A stretch of DNA of 64,000 nt, taken from assembly GCA_963717215.1 (NCBI GenBank), contig CAVQVS010000009.1:124001-188000 (forward strand), written 5' to 3'. The position numbers and the translations under genes were made by a program. This document shows, in pieces, positions 44,785-53,467 of the stretch; the stretch's first letter is position 1; every line of letters starts with the position of its first letter. The DNA comes from Roseiarcus sp963717215. GTDB lineage: Bacteria > Pseudomonadota > Alphaproteobacteria > Rhizobiales > Beijerinckiaceae. The notes beneath the pieces are model-generated. The model made no database searches. It was not told where the DNA came from and saw nothing but the letters and a program-made list of their open reading frames with translations.

Positions 44785-46383
44785 ATGACAGCGCACTCGG
44801 CCGTCGCCGGCGTCGAGATCAACGCCAAGTCCACGGCTCGGCATGACGAAATTCTGAGCGCCGAGGCGCTCGCGTTCATCGCCGGGCTGCATCGGCGTTT
44901 CAATCGACGGCGCCTGGAGTTGCTGACGCGGCGCATGGGGCGCCAGGAAGATTTCGACGCCGGCAAGCTGCCCGATTTTCTCCCCGAGACAAAGTCCATA
45001 CGAGAACGCGACTGGACCGTCGCCAAGATCCCGGACGACCTGCTCGACCGCCGGGTCGAGATCACCGGTCCTGTCGATCGCAAGATGATCGTCAATGCGC
45101 TCAATTCCGGCGCCAAGGTCTTCATGGCCGATTTCGAGGACGCGACCTCGCCCGTCTTCGCCAACATGGTCGAGGGCCAGGCCAATTTGAAGGATCGCTG
45201 GGCCGGCAAGATCGACTTCACCGACCCCGTCAGCGGCAAGGCCTACGCGCTCAAGCGCGAGACCGCCGTTCTGATGGTACGCCCGCGCGGCTGGCATCTG
45301 CCCGAGCGCCACGTGGTGGTCGACGGCGCGGAGATGTCGGGCTCGCTGTTCGACTTCGGCCTTTACGTCTTCCACTGCGCCAAGGCCCAGATGGCCAAGG
45401 GCGCGACGCCGGCCTTCTATCTGCCCAAACTCGAGAGCCATCTCGAGGCCAGGCTCTGGAACGACATCTTCTCCGACGCCGAGCGCGAGCTTGGCGTGCC
45501 CCATGGGACGTTCAAGGCGACCATCCTGATCGAGACGCTGCCGGCCGCCTTCGAGATGGACGAGATTCTCTACGAGCTCCGCGACCATATCGTTGGTCTG
45601 AACTGCGGCCGCTGGGACTATATCTTCTCGTTCATCAAGCGCCTCGGCAAGAACAAGGCGTTCCTCACGCCCGACCGGTCGGAAATGACGATGGGCAAGG
45701 CGTTCCTCAACGCCTATTCGCTTCTCCTCATCAAGACCTGCCACCGCCGCGGCGCCTTCGCCATGGGCGGCATGGCGGCGCAAATCCCGGTCAAGGGCGA
45801 CAAGGCCGCGAACGAAGCGGCCTTCGCCAAGGTCCGCGCCGACAAGGAGCGCGAGGCCGGCAACGGTCACGACGGCACCTGGGTCGCGCATCCGGATCTC
45901 GTGCCGGTCGCGATGGAAGTGTTCGACCGCATGATGCCGGAAAAGAACCAGCTGTCGAAGAAGCGCGACGACGTCCACGTGACGCAAAAGGACCTGCTCG
46001 AGGTCCACAAGGGCAAGCGCACGGAGGAGGGCCTGCGCGAGAATATCCGGGTCGGGGTGCAATATATCGAGGCGTGGCTCCGGGGCCGCGGCGCCGTCCC
46101 GATCTATAACCTCATGGAGGACGCGGCGACGGCCGAGATCTCCCGCGCCCAGGTCTGGCAATGGCTGCACCTGAAGGCCAAGCTCGACGACGGCCGCGAG
46201 GCGACGCCCGCCCTGTTCTGCGATGCGCTCAAGGGCGAGATGGAGCGAGTGAAGGGCGAAGTCGGCGCCAAGGCGTTTGACGGCGGCCGCTTCAAGGAGG
46301 CGACTGAGCTCTTCTCGGACATGTCCCTCAGCGACACGTTCGACGAATTCCTCACCCTGCCGGCCTATAAGCTGATCGACTGA
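44785..46383 (+). CDS. aceB: malate synthase A
   Basis: A 532-residue cytosolic enzyme condensing glyoxylate and acetyl-CoA to malate. It matches the AceB (A-type) family along its length: RRVEITGPVDRKMIVNALNS, VFMADFEDATSP, LIETLPAAFEMDEILYELRD, HIVGLNCGRWDYIFSFIK, CHRRGAFAMGGMAAQIP and PIYNLMEDAATAEISRAQVW. The length matches E. coli AceB when 44785 is used; an upstream in-frame GTG at 44746 would add 13 residues. No isocitrate lyase is present in the window. Confidence 0.93.
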   Translation: MTAHSAVAGVEINAKSTARHDEILSAEALAFIAGLHRRFNRRRLELLTRRMGRQEDFDAGKLPDFLPETKSIRERDWTVAKIPDDLLDRRVEITGPVDRKMIVNALNSGAKVFMADFEDATSPVFANMVEGQANLKDRWAGKIDFTDPVSGKAYALKRETAVLMVRPRGWHLPERHVVVDGAEMSGSLFDFGLYVFHCAKAQMAKGATPAFYLPKLESHLEARLWNDIFSDAERELGVPHGTFKATILIETLPAAFEMDEILYELRDHIVGLNCGRWDYIFSFIKRLGKNKAFLTPDRSEMTMGKAFLNAYSLLLIKTCHRRGAFAMGGMAAQIPVKGDKAANEAAFAKVRADKEREAGNGHDGTWVAHPDLVPVAMEVFDRMMPEKNQLSKKRDDVHVTQKDLLEVHKGKRTEEGLRENIRVGVQYIEAWLRGRGAVPIYNLMEDAATAEISRAQVWQWLHLKAKLDDGREATPALFCDALKGEMERVKGEVGAKAFDGGRFKEATELFSDMSLSDTFDEFLTLPAYKLID

Positions 46384-46418
46384 AGCGGCTTGCCGGAAGC
46401 CAAGCGAGGAGGAACACG

Positions 46419-46709
46419 ATGGCCAAAGCCTATTGGATCTCGACATATCGTTCGGTCAGCAACCCGGATGCGCTGGCTGCTTACGCCAAGCTCGCCGGGC
46501 CGGCGCTTACCGCCGCAGGCGGGCGCTTCCTGGCTCGCGGAACGCCAGGGCAAGTCTATGAGGCTGGCCTGCAGCAGCGCACGGTGCTGATCGAGTTTGA
46601 CAGCGTGGAAGCGGCTCGGGCGGCGCACGACAGCCCGGCGTACAAGGAAGCCCTGGACGCGCTTGCGGGCGGCGCGGAGCGGGATATTCGCATCGTCGAA
46701 GGGATTTAA
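46419..46709 (+). CDS. DUF1330 family protein
   Basis: A 96-residue dimeric alpha/beta-barrel-like protein. The typical start is MAKAYWISTYRSVSNPDALA, followed by GGRFLARGTPGQVYEAGLQQ and VLIEFDSVEAARAAHDSPAY. A strong Shine-Dalgarno (GAGGAGGAA) precedes it. It follows aceB by 35 bases in the same direction; function is unknown. Confidence 0.85.
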   Translation: MAKAYWISTYRSVSNPDALAAYAKLAGPALTAAGGRFLARGTPGQVYEAGLQQRTVLIEFDSVEAARAAHDSPAYKEALDALAGGAERDIRIVEGI

Positions 46710-46755
46710 GCCCGCGGGCGAGCTTGACGCTCGTTCGTTCCCCGCGGCGCGGTAG

Positions 46756-46880
46756 TCCCTCAGGGGTGCGTATGGCGGTGTTTTTGAACGGTCTGAACTC
46801 GAGCTTATCGTCATGCTCGACGATGCGACCGGGGCGATCCATTCGGCCTTTCGAGGGAGGGCGCGGGCCTCGACATTCCG
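46756..46880 (+). pseudogene. transposase (ISNCY-like) remnant
   Basis: The frame reads AYGGVFERSELELIVMLDDA followed by TGAIHSAF, which resembles the first catalytic Asp region of ISNCY/IS481-type integrase cores (a LIVTMDDAT-like segment). Only about 40 codons survive, with no terminal repeats. It sits in the 190-base gap between the DUF1330 gene and the GMC oxidoreductase, at the border of the catabolic island. Confidence 0.42.
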
Positions 46881-46898
46881 GGCGATGAAAGGGATTGC

Positions 46899-48542
46899 CT
46901 AGCGTTCCTCGCGGATTTCGCGGCCGAGGATCATGTCGGCGGCCTTTTCCGCGATCATGTAGGTTGCGGCGTTTGTATTGGCTGAGGGCATCGACGGCAT
47001 CACGGACGCGTCGGCCACCCGCAGCGCCTCGAGGCCATGGACCTTGAGATCGGGCCCCACGACCGCGGTGGCGTCCGAGGGCGGCCCCATCCGGCACGAC
47101 CCCGTGAGGTGGAACACCGTCGAGCCCATGCGGCGGGCATAGTCGAGCAATTCGTCGTCGCGCTCGAGCTTTGGGTCCGGGCTGATCTCATGGTCGTAAA
47201 AGGCTTTCAGCGTATCCGTCCGGAACAGCCGCCGCGCCAGGCGCACTCCGCCGAGGAGCGCGCGCTGGTCGATCGAACTCGACAGGTAGTTGGGCTGGAT
47301 GCGGGGAAGCACATTGGGATCGCTGGACGAGGCGTGCACGTATCCGGCGCTGTCCGGGCGTTGCTGCCAAACACCGATTGTCATCCCGGGATAGGCGTCG
47401 AGCAGGCCGGCGATGCCCTCGCGGTAGCTCGCGGGGGTGAAGGTGATCTGGAGATCCGGCCGGTCGAGCGCCATGTCCGACTTCCAGAAGACGTGAACCA
47501 AGGAAGGGCTCAGCGCGAGGATGCTCGGCTGCCCCAGCGCCCAGAGCGCCGCCTCTTTCACCAGCCGCCAGCCGCGCGTCTTTTCGTTGATCGTCTCGAT
47601 GTTGCGGACCTTGGCGGTCATCCGAACCGCGTAATGGTCGCGCAGGTTTTCGCCGACGCCGGGCAACTCGACCGCCGGCGCGACGCCGATTTCGCGCAGG
47701 ACAGCGCCACCGCCAATTCCAGAGAGCTCGAGCAGCTTCGGGCTGTTGAGCGCGCCGCAGCAGAGGATGACCTCACGCCTGGCCTGTGCGATCGCCCTCT
47801 GGCCGTCCGGACGCCGGTAGCTCACGCCGGTGGCTCGCCGCCCATCGAGTTCGATGCGGGTCGCGAGCGCCTCCGTCCGCACCGAAAGATTCGGACGGCG
47901 CAACGCGGGCTTTAGAAACGCTTTCGCCGAACTCACCCGAAGGCCGCGATGGATGACCCGCTGATAAAAGCCGACCCCATCCTGACTGGCGCCGTTATAA
48001 TCCGGGTTCCGCGGGATCCCCAGGCTCTCCGCGCCCGCAATGAAGGCGTTGCAGAGGGGATGCCTCCAGTCGATGTCGGTGACCGGAAGGGTCCCATCGC
48101 GACCGCGATAGGTTTCGTCGGCAAGTCCCAGCCGCTTCTCGCTGCGACGGAAATAGGGCAGGACGTCGGAATAGCTCCAGCCGCGATTTCCGGACTGCGC
48201 CCAATGGTCGAAATCGATGGCTTGTCCGCGATTGTAGACAAGGCCATTGATCGAGCTCGACCCACCGAGGACGCGCCCGTGCGTCGTGGCGATGGATCTG
48301 CCCGCAGTCCCGGCCGACGGCTCCGTCCGGAAGGACCAGGTGAAGGCGGGGTTCTGCAGCATTTTGATGTAGCCCGCCGGAAGGTGGATGAAAGGATGCC
48401 AGTCGCGCTGTCCGGCCTCCAGCAGGCACACCGTGACGGCGCTCTCCTCCGAAAGTCGCGCGGCAAGGAGCGACCCCGCGGAGCCTGAGCCCACGATGAC
48501 GTAGTCGAAAACGTCTCCTGTCTCGGCCCGGGGGCTCGGCAT
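46899..48542 (-). CDS. GMC family oxidoreductase (choline/alcohol dehydrogenase-like)
   Basis: A 547-residue FAD enzyme oxidising primary alcohols. FAD binding is at VIVGSGSAGSLLAARLSEES, the GMC signature 1 is HGRVLGGSSSINGLVYNRG and signature 2 is GALNSPKLLELSGIG. C-terminal HLTGSCRMG and SANTNAATYMIAEKAADMIL carry the substrate-pocket His region. It closes a minus-strand set with the aldehyde dehydrogenase and cyclase genes, with 30 bases between it and the aldehyde dehydrogenase. Confidence 0.9.
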   Translation of the reverse strand: MPSPRAETGDVFDYVIVGSGSAGSLLAARLSEESAVTVCLLEAGQRDWHPFIHLPAGYIKMLQNPAFTWSFRTEPSAGTAGRSIATTHGRVLGGSSSINGLVYNRGQAIDFDHWAQSGNRGWSYSDVLPYFRRSEKRLGLADETYRGRDGTLPVTDIDWRHPLCNAFIAGAESLGIPRNPDYNGASQDGVGFYQRVIHRGLRVSSAKAFLKPALRRPNLSVRTEALATRIELDGRRATGVSYRRPDGQRAIAQARREVILCCGALNSPKLLELSGIGGGAVLREIGVAPAVELPGVGENLRDHYAVRMTAKVRNIETINEKTRGWRLVKEAALWALGQPSILALSPSLVHVFWKSDMALDRPDLQITFTPASYREGIAGLLDAYPGMTIGVWQQRPDSAGYVHASSSDPNVLPRIQPNYLSSSIDQRALLGGVRLARRLFRTDTLKAFYDHEISPDPKLERDDELLDYARRMGSTVFHLTGSCRMGPPSDATAVVGPDLKVHGLEALRVADASVMPSMPSANTNAATYMIAEKAADMILGREIREER

Positions 48543-48572
48543 GGGCTTCTCCTTCGCTTCCGGTTCTGGAGC

Positions 48573-49943
48573 TCAGGCGCGCCTTCGCACGACGATCACC
48601 TTGGGCTCGGTATATTCGAGGACCATCGACCGCACGCCCTCTCGGCCGAAGCCGGATTTGCCCACCCCGCCATAGGGCATCTGATCCACGCGCCAGGCGT
48701 TCGAGCCGTTGATGATGACGCCGCCGGCGTCGAGTTCGTCCGCGAGCCGGAAAGCGGTGTCGAGGTTGCTGGTGAACACGCCGGTGTGAATCGCGCCTCC
48801 GATGGCGTTCGCCTCGTTCACGGCCTCGTCCAAACTATCGACGGGCGCGACAGCCATGACGGGGCCAAAAATCTCCTTGCGCATGACCAGCATGTCCGGG
48901 CTCGCGTTGGCGAGAAGGGTGGGAGGAACAAGATTGCCGTCGCGCGCGCCGCCGCAGATGCGCTGCGCCCCCTTGGATACCGCGTCCACGATCATGCTCT
49001 CGACCTTGCTCGCGGCGCTGGCGTCAACGAGAGGTCCGACCTGGGTCGCCTCGTTGGACACGTCTCCGACGACGATGCCGCCGATGCGCTGGGTCAGAAG
49101 CTCGACGAAGGCCTGATAGGCTGGCCGCTCGACATAGACGCGCTGCACGGAGATGCAGGCCTGTCCCGACCGGACAAACCCGCCAAGCGAACATTCGGCC
49201 GCAGCCAGATCGAGGTCCGCGTCCGCCGCGACAATCACCGCGCCAACCCCGCCCAGTTCGAGATGCACGCGTTTCAGCGGGGCCATTTCCTTGATGCGCC
49301 AACCGAAATCACCTCCCGTGAAGCTGATGACGGGCAACCTTTCATCGCGAATCAGCGCCCCGGTCTGCTCGTCCGACACGGGCAGCACGGCAAGCGCCTC
49401 GCTCGGCCAGCCTGCCGCGACGACATGTTCGGCGAGCCGCACCGCCGCGTCGGGAACACGGGGCGACGGCTTGATCAGGATCGAGCAACCGGCGACGATC
49501 GCAGGCGCGATCTTGTGCGCGGCGATCAGGATCGGACCGTTGAAGGCTGTGATCGCGAGCACCGGCCCGATCGGGCGCCGCTTCACCAGCCCGATCGCGC
49601 TCCTGCCGCGCGCGGCGGCGTCAAGATTGATCGTCTCGTCCATTCCCGTGCGCGCCAGAGCGGCGCAGAGCGTGAAGACGTCGACCGACCGGTCGACTTC
49701 CAGCAACATGTCCCGCACCGTGAGGTACCCCAATTCACGCGCCAGCGCCGCCGCGAGGTTCTGCCGGTCCTCCCGAAGGGCCGAGGCCACCCGGTCAAGA
49801 ATTGCCGCGCGATCGAAGCTGCTCAGGGACCGAAGGCCGCGCATCGCCGCGTGGGAGGCCGCGACTGCGGCCTCGACTGCGGCGGGGTCTGCTGGCGTGC
49901 GCGCGCCTGCGATGAGGCCGATCCTGGCCATGTGAAGCGTCAT
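48573..49943 (-). CDS. aldehyde dehydrogenase family protein
   Basis: A 456-residue NAD(P)-dependent aldehyde dehydrogenase. The general-base Glu is in HLELGGVGAV, and the catalytic Cys is in RSGQACISVQRVYV. ITAFNGPILIAAHKIAPAIV is the cofactor-binding Rossmann entry, and KEIFGPVMAV is the conserved late segment. It is shorter than typical ALDHs. The ATG at 49943 has AGAGGAAGC upstream; a longer upstream frame is the shadow of the cyclase gene. Oxidation of the aldehyde made by the adjacent GMC enzyme is a natural reading. Confidence 0.9.
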   Translation of the reverse strand: MTLHMARIGLIAGARTPADPAAVEAAVAASHAAMRGLRSLSSFDRAAILDRVASALREDRQNLAAALARELGYLTVRDMLLEVDRSVDVFTLCAALARTGMDETINLDAAARGRSAIGLVKRRPIGPVLAITAFNGPILIAAHKIAPAIVAGCSILIKPSPRVPDAAVRLAEHVVAAGWPSEALAVLPVSDEQTGALIRDERLPVISFTGGDFGWRIKEMAPLKRVHLELGGVGAVIVAADADLDLAAAECSLGGFVRSGQACISVQRVYVERPAYQAFVELLTQRIGGIVVGDVSNEATQVGPLVDASAASKVESMIVDAVSKGAQRICGGARDGNLVPPTLLANASPDMLVMRKEIFGPVMAVAPVDSLDEAVNEANAIGGAIHTGVFTSNLDTAFRLADELDAGGVIINGSNAWRVDQMPYGGVGKSGFGREGVRSMVLEYTEPKVIVVRRRA

Positions 49944-49989
49944 TTTGCTTCCTCTCTCGTCTGTCTCATCCGCGCTCCGCTCGACGCGC

Positions 49990-50859
49990 TTACAGAATTG
50001 CGATTGGGGTGAGCGGGCTCGCGGTTGCGCCTTCGATGCGGAGCGGAGCGGCCATGAACAAGAACGCCCGCGCGGCCGCCTCCGCAAGCGGCTGAAGGAC
50101 CAGACCTTCCAGCAAAGGCATCCCGTAGTCGCGGATGAGGCGTTGGTGGACCGGGAAAACCGCGCCGTCGGGGAACGGCATGACTTCGATGGCGTAATTG
50201 TCCGCGCCGATGAGGGCGACGCCGCATTCGGCCAGCCATAGCGCCGCCTCGAGGTTGAGCCCGGGCTCGGCGTTGAAGTCGGGCGGCGTGTCCTGGTGCG
50301 CCTCGAGCCACCCGGTGCGAAGGAGCACCGCATCACCCCGGCCCGGAGTCACGCCTCCGGCGGCGACGGCGCGCTTGAGTTCGTCAACGCCGATCGCCTG
50401 TCCATCCGGCAAAGGTCCTCCGCCTGCAGCGACAAGATCCAAGAGGACGCCGCGCGTCACAATGGGCGGCAGCTTCTCGACGCCACAGCGTTCGGCGCCT
50501 CCGCTGCGAATATTGCTCTGCGCATGCCCGTTGTAGAGGTGGTCGTCGTACCAGACATGGCACAGACTATCGATGTGGGTTCCAAGATGGAGAGGAAGGA
50601 AAAGCGCATCCTCGGCGAACTGAAATCCGCCCGGCCGCCGCGCGCCGGCGGCATAGTCGCCTCCAGTGCGCATCATGAAATGGCCGGGCGGGGCCCGATG
50701 CTGAGGAACGGGCATACGGCCTGAAATCGGCTGGGCGAGACTGAACACCGCGCCCGAGTGGACGAGACCGGCGGCGGCGCGGACCTGCTCCGGCCCGATC
50801 AGATTGAGCGCGCCCCGCTCGTCCGCTTCCCCCCAATGTCCCCACCTGTCTCGGCTCAT
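49990..50859 (-). CDS. cyclase family metal-dependent hydrolase
   Basis: A 289-residue protein of the Cyclase/kynurenine-formamidase family (PF04199 type). The metal-binding motif is in LPLHLGTHIDSLCHVWYDDH (HxGTHxDxxxH), and GADNYAIEV lies near the C terminus. Members open or hydrolyse cyclic amides, lactones or formyl groups. It is the first gene of the cyclase-ALDH-GMC operon and is divergent from the CUT2 importer at 51313. Confidence 0.87.
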   Translation of the reverse strand: MSRDRWGHWGEADERGALNLIGPEQVRAAAGLVHSGAVFSLAQPISGRMPVPQHRAPPGHFMMRTGGDYAAGARRPGGFQFAEDALFLPLHLGTHIDSLCHVWYDDHLYNGHAQSNIRSGGAERCGVEKLPPIVTRGVLLDLVAAGGGPLPDGQAIGVDELKRAVAAGGVTPGRGDAVLLRTGWLEAHQDTPPDFNAEPGLNLEAALWLAECGVALIGADNYAIEVMPFPDGAVFPVHQRLIRDYGMPLLEGLVLQPLAEAAARAFLFMAAPLRIEGATASPLTPIAIL

Positions 50860-51312
50860 CGACCTGTCTTCTTGGGGCGCAGGACGAAAGGTCCGCGGCG
50901 CAGCGCGCTCAGCTACCTGTCAGTATGAAAGGAGATCGCAGCGGTAGTCAACGGACCAGCCGACAGCCCCGGCGGCCCCCCAACCGCGTACCGCCACAAA
51001 AGCGTCAGGCTCGCGCGGTCACGCGCTTCACCGCGGGCATCCGGACTGTTACGGCGCCCCACGCCAATGGAAAAGGTGTGCGCCGCGCACGCCTTGCGAT
51101 TTGATCCCGAACGATCTACTGTCCAGTACGACACTGATCAATCGAGTATGCGACCCAACTTGGGCTGCTTTCGGGCTTTGTCCTGGACATCGGGGTTTCA
51201 AATGCCAGCATAGCGAGAAAGTATTATCCGGCGTCGCGGGCGGCGTGCTCCCAGTGGGCTCGTGCTGCGCCGCCTCCGTAAAAAAGGCGCGAAAGATGCG
51301 CAGGGAGGACCG
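50860..51312. promoter_or_regulatory. divergent promoter region between cyclase operon and CUT2 importer
   Basis: About 450 bases without a supported gene. It must carry promoters for the divergent cyclase-ALDH-GMC and permease-SBP operons. A GGGAGG Shine-Dalgarno sequence lies directly before 51313. No regulator gene is adjacent and no clear palindrome was picked out. Confidence 0.5.
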
Positions 51313-52323
51313 ATGAAAACTCAAGGGACGGCGAGCGTGACGCGGACGCGATCGGCGCCGTTGCAGCTTTCTCAGGGAGAAATCGTCCTCGGCATCGCGG
51401 TTCTGCTCTTCGTCGTTTTTGCGGTGACGCTCAGGGGCTTCCTCGCTCCCGACAACCTGCTTGCGCTCGTTCAGAACGTCTCGATCCTCGGCATTCTGGG
51501 GCTCGGCATGGCCGTCGCGATCATCGGCCGAGGCATCGACCTCGCCATCGTCACGACCATGACCATGTCAGTCGCCTGGGTGCTCAGCCTGGCGGGGCAG
51601 GGGGAGCCGCCGATGGTCGCGGTCCTCGCGGGCCTCGGCTTCACCGCCGCCGTCGGCGCGATCATGGGCGTCCTGGTCGCTTATGTAGAGGTCCCTGCAA
51701 TTTTCGCCACGCTCGCGATGGCGAGCGTCGTTTACGGGTTCAGCAGGCTCTTCCTCGTGGGGGCCGATCTCATCTACATCCCCCCCGAGGCGCAATGGAC
51801 GCGCTCATTCGGTGGCGGCGTTTTGCTTGGGGCGCCGACGAGCGTGATCGTCTTCCTGGTGTTCGCGGCGATGTGTTTCCTCGTACTCCAGTTCACCAAG
51901 CCCGGCCGATTCCTGCGCGCGATCGGAGACAACCCCCTCAAGGCGCGCATCGCCGGGATTCCGGTGCGCCGGATTGTTGTCCTGCAATATGTCGCTTCGT
52001 CCCTCACAGGGTTCCTCGCCGGTCTTGTGATGGTCACGCTGATCGGCAGCATGAACACGCGGCAGGTCAACTCGACGATGGTCTACGACGTCATTCTGGT
52101 CGTGGTGCTTGGCGGCATCGGGCTGAGCGGCGGGCGCGGGGGCGTGCGCAACGTACTCGTCGGAACCCTTTTGATTGGAATCCTGCTCAACGGGATGACG
52201 ATCCTCAACGTGCCCTACATCCTGCAAAATCTTATCAAGGGCGTCATCCTGTTGGTGGCGATCGTCGTCGACTCGATGATCAATCCGCGAGACGAGCAAA
52301 CGTCGCAGCAAGGCGACATCTAA
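51313..52323 (+). CDS. sugar ABC transporter permease (CUT2)
   Basis: A 336-residue CUT2 permease. Core segments are GLGMAVAIIGRGIDLAIVTT, AAVGAIMGVLVAYVEVPAIF and VVVLGGIGLSGGRGGVRNVL. The ATG at 51313 follows GGGAGGACC; an earlier in-frame ATG at 51262 lacks support. It is first in the operon, ahead of its binding protein, which is unusual for this family. In place of the canonical 'GGIDLS' it has RGIDLA. Confidence 0.87.
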   Translation: MKTQGTASVTRTRSAPLQLSQGEIVLGIAVLLFVVFAVTLRGFLAPDNLLALVQNVSILGILGLGMAVAIIGRGIDLAIVTTMTMSVAWVLSLAGQGEPPMVAVLAGLGFTAAVGAIMGVLVAYVEVPAIFATLAMASVVYGFSRLFLVGADLIYIPPEAQWTRSFGGGVLLGAPTSVIVFLVFAAMCFLVLQFTKPGRFLRAIGDNPLKARIAGIPVRRIVVLQYVASSLTGFLAGLVMVTLIGSMNTRQVNSTMVYDVILVVVLGGIGLSGGRGGVRNVLVGTLLIGILLNGMTILNVPYILQNLIKGVILLVAIVVDSMINPRDEQTSQQGDI

Positions 52324-52338
52324 GGAGAGGAAACGAAC

Positions 52339-53364
52339 ATGAAATTATTCAAGGCCGCGCTAGCAGCCGCGGCGCTGTGTCTTCCGCTTTCGGGCGCTTG
52401 GCGGGCATACGCCGCCGAGTACGACGATGGGCTGACCGTTAAATACTACGACACGTTCAAAGGCAAAAAGGTCGCCTTGATCGTGATCTCCTCGGGCATG
52501 GACATCGCGCAGGGAATAGCCGCGGGCATCGAGCGCCAGTCTAAGGATCTCGGATACGATCTGACGGTGCGGGACTACAATTGGAACAACGACCAGGGCG
52601 CGCAACTGATCTCCCAGGTGATCTCCGAGAAACCGGATGTCCTGATCGTTCAGAACCTGGATATGCAGGCTTACGCCTCGCTGCTCAAGCGGGCGACGAA
52701 GGAAGGCATCAAAACGCTCCAGGTCCAAGTGAAGTCGACAGCGAACACGGACGCTTTCGTCGGCGTCGACTGGTATCAGATCGCGTTCAAGAACATCTCC
52801 AAGCTGGCCTCCGTCTGCAGTACGAGCGCTGGAAAGAATGGAAAGATCGCGATCCTTCAAGGCACGCCAAACAACCCGACGAATTTCGTCGGCATGAAGG
52901 CAATCCAGGACGTGCTCAAGGATCACCCTGACATCAAGGTCGTGTCTGACGCTTCGGCCGACTGGGACGCGTCCAAGGCGCATGGCGTGGTCGCCACCGT
53001 CCTCAAGCAGAACCCAGACCTGTGCGGATATATGGGGCTGTGGGACGGGCAAGACGCGGGCATGGCGGCGGCCGTCGCCGAAGCCGGATTGAAGGGCAAG
53101 GTCTTCGTCGTTTCATCCGGCTCGGGCGAGCGCTCAACGTGCAACAAAATCGCCGATGGAAGCTTCGATCAATATGTCGCCTACAATCTTCCGGACGTAA
53201 CCCGCCGCCTCGGCGCGGCGATCGCCGTCGCCCTGCAACAGACCTCGAAGGCCGGCGCCCAGCCCTACGCGGATTACGTGGGGACGCTCGTACTCCAGCC
53301 GAGCACGTACAAGCCCGACCAGTGCTGGACCGTCGACGAGCTGAAGCAGATACCCTGGAAATAG
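52339..53364 (+). CDS. sugar ABC transporter substrate-binding protein (CUT2 type)
   Basis: A 341-residue periplasmic protein. The signal peptide ends at AYAAEYDDG (about residue 26). The type I periplasmic-binding fold is seen in GKKVALIVISSGMDIAQGIA, EKPDVLIVQNLDMQAYASLL, GKIAILQGTPNNPTNFVGMK and GYMGLWDGQDAG. Four Cys residues may form disulfides. It lies 15 bases after the permease, with a GGAGAGG Shine-Dalgarno sequence. The ligand is unknown. Confidence 0.87.
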   Translation: MKLFKAALAAAALCLPLSGAWRAYAAEYDDGLTVKYYDTFKGKKVALIVISSGMDIAQGIAAGIERQSKDLGYDLTVRDYNWNNDQGAQLISQVISEKPDVLIVQNLDMQAYASLLKRATKEGIKTLQVQVKSTANTDAFVGVDWYQIAFKNISKLASVCSTSAGKNGKIAILQGTPNNPTNFVGMKAIQDVLKDHPDIKVVSDASADWDASKAHGVVATVLKQNPDLCGYMGLWDGQDAGMAAAVAEAGLKGKVFVVSSGSGERSTCNKIADGSFDQYVAYNLPDVTRRLGAAIAVALQQTSKAGAQPYADYVGTLVLQPSTYKPDQCWTVDELKQIPWK

Positions 53365-53467
53365 GGACCGGCGCGCCGGCTTGTCCGGCGCGGCGTCCTG
53401 ACGGCATTGCGCGCTTTCGTCACCCCGGCGTTTCCGCGGCCTGAAGCAAGCATAAACCAAGGCTGTT

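Noticed and set aside
44302..46446. 714-codon minus-strand frame opposite malate synthase
   Set aside because: Antisense shadow; malate synthase motifs are complete on the plus strand.
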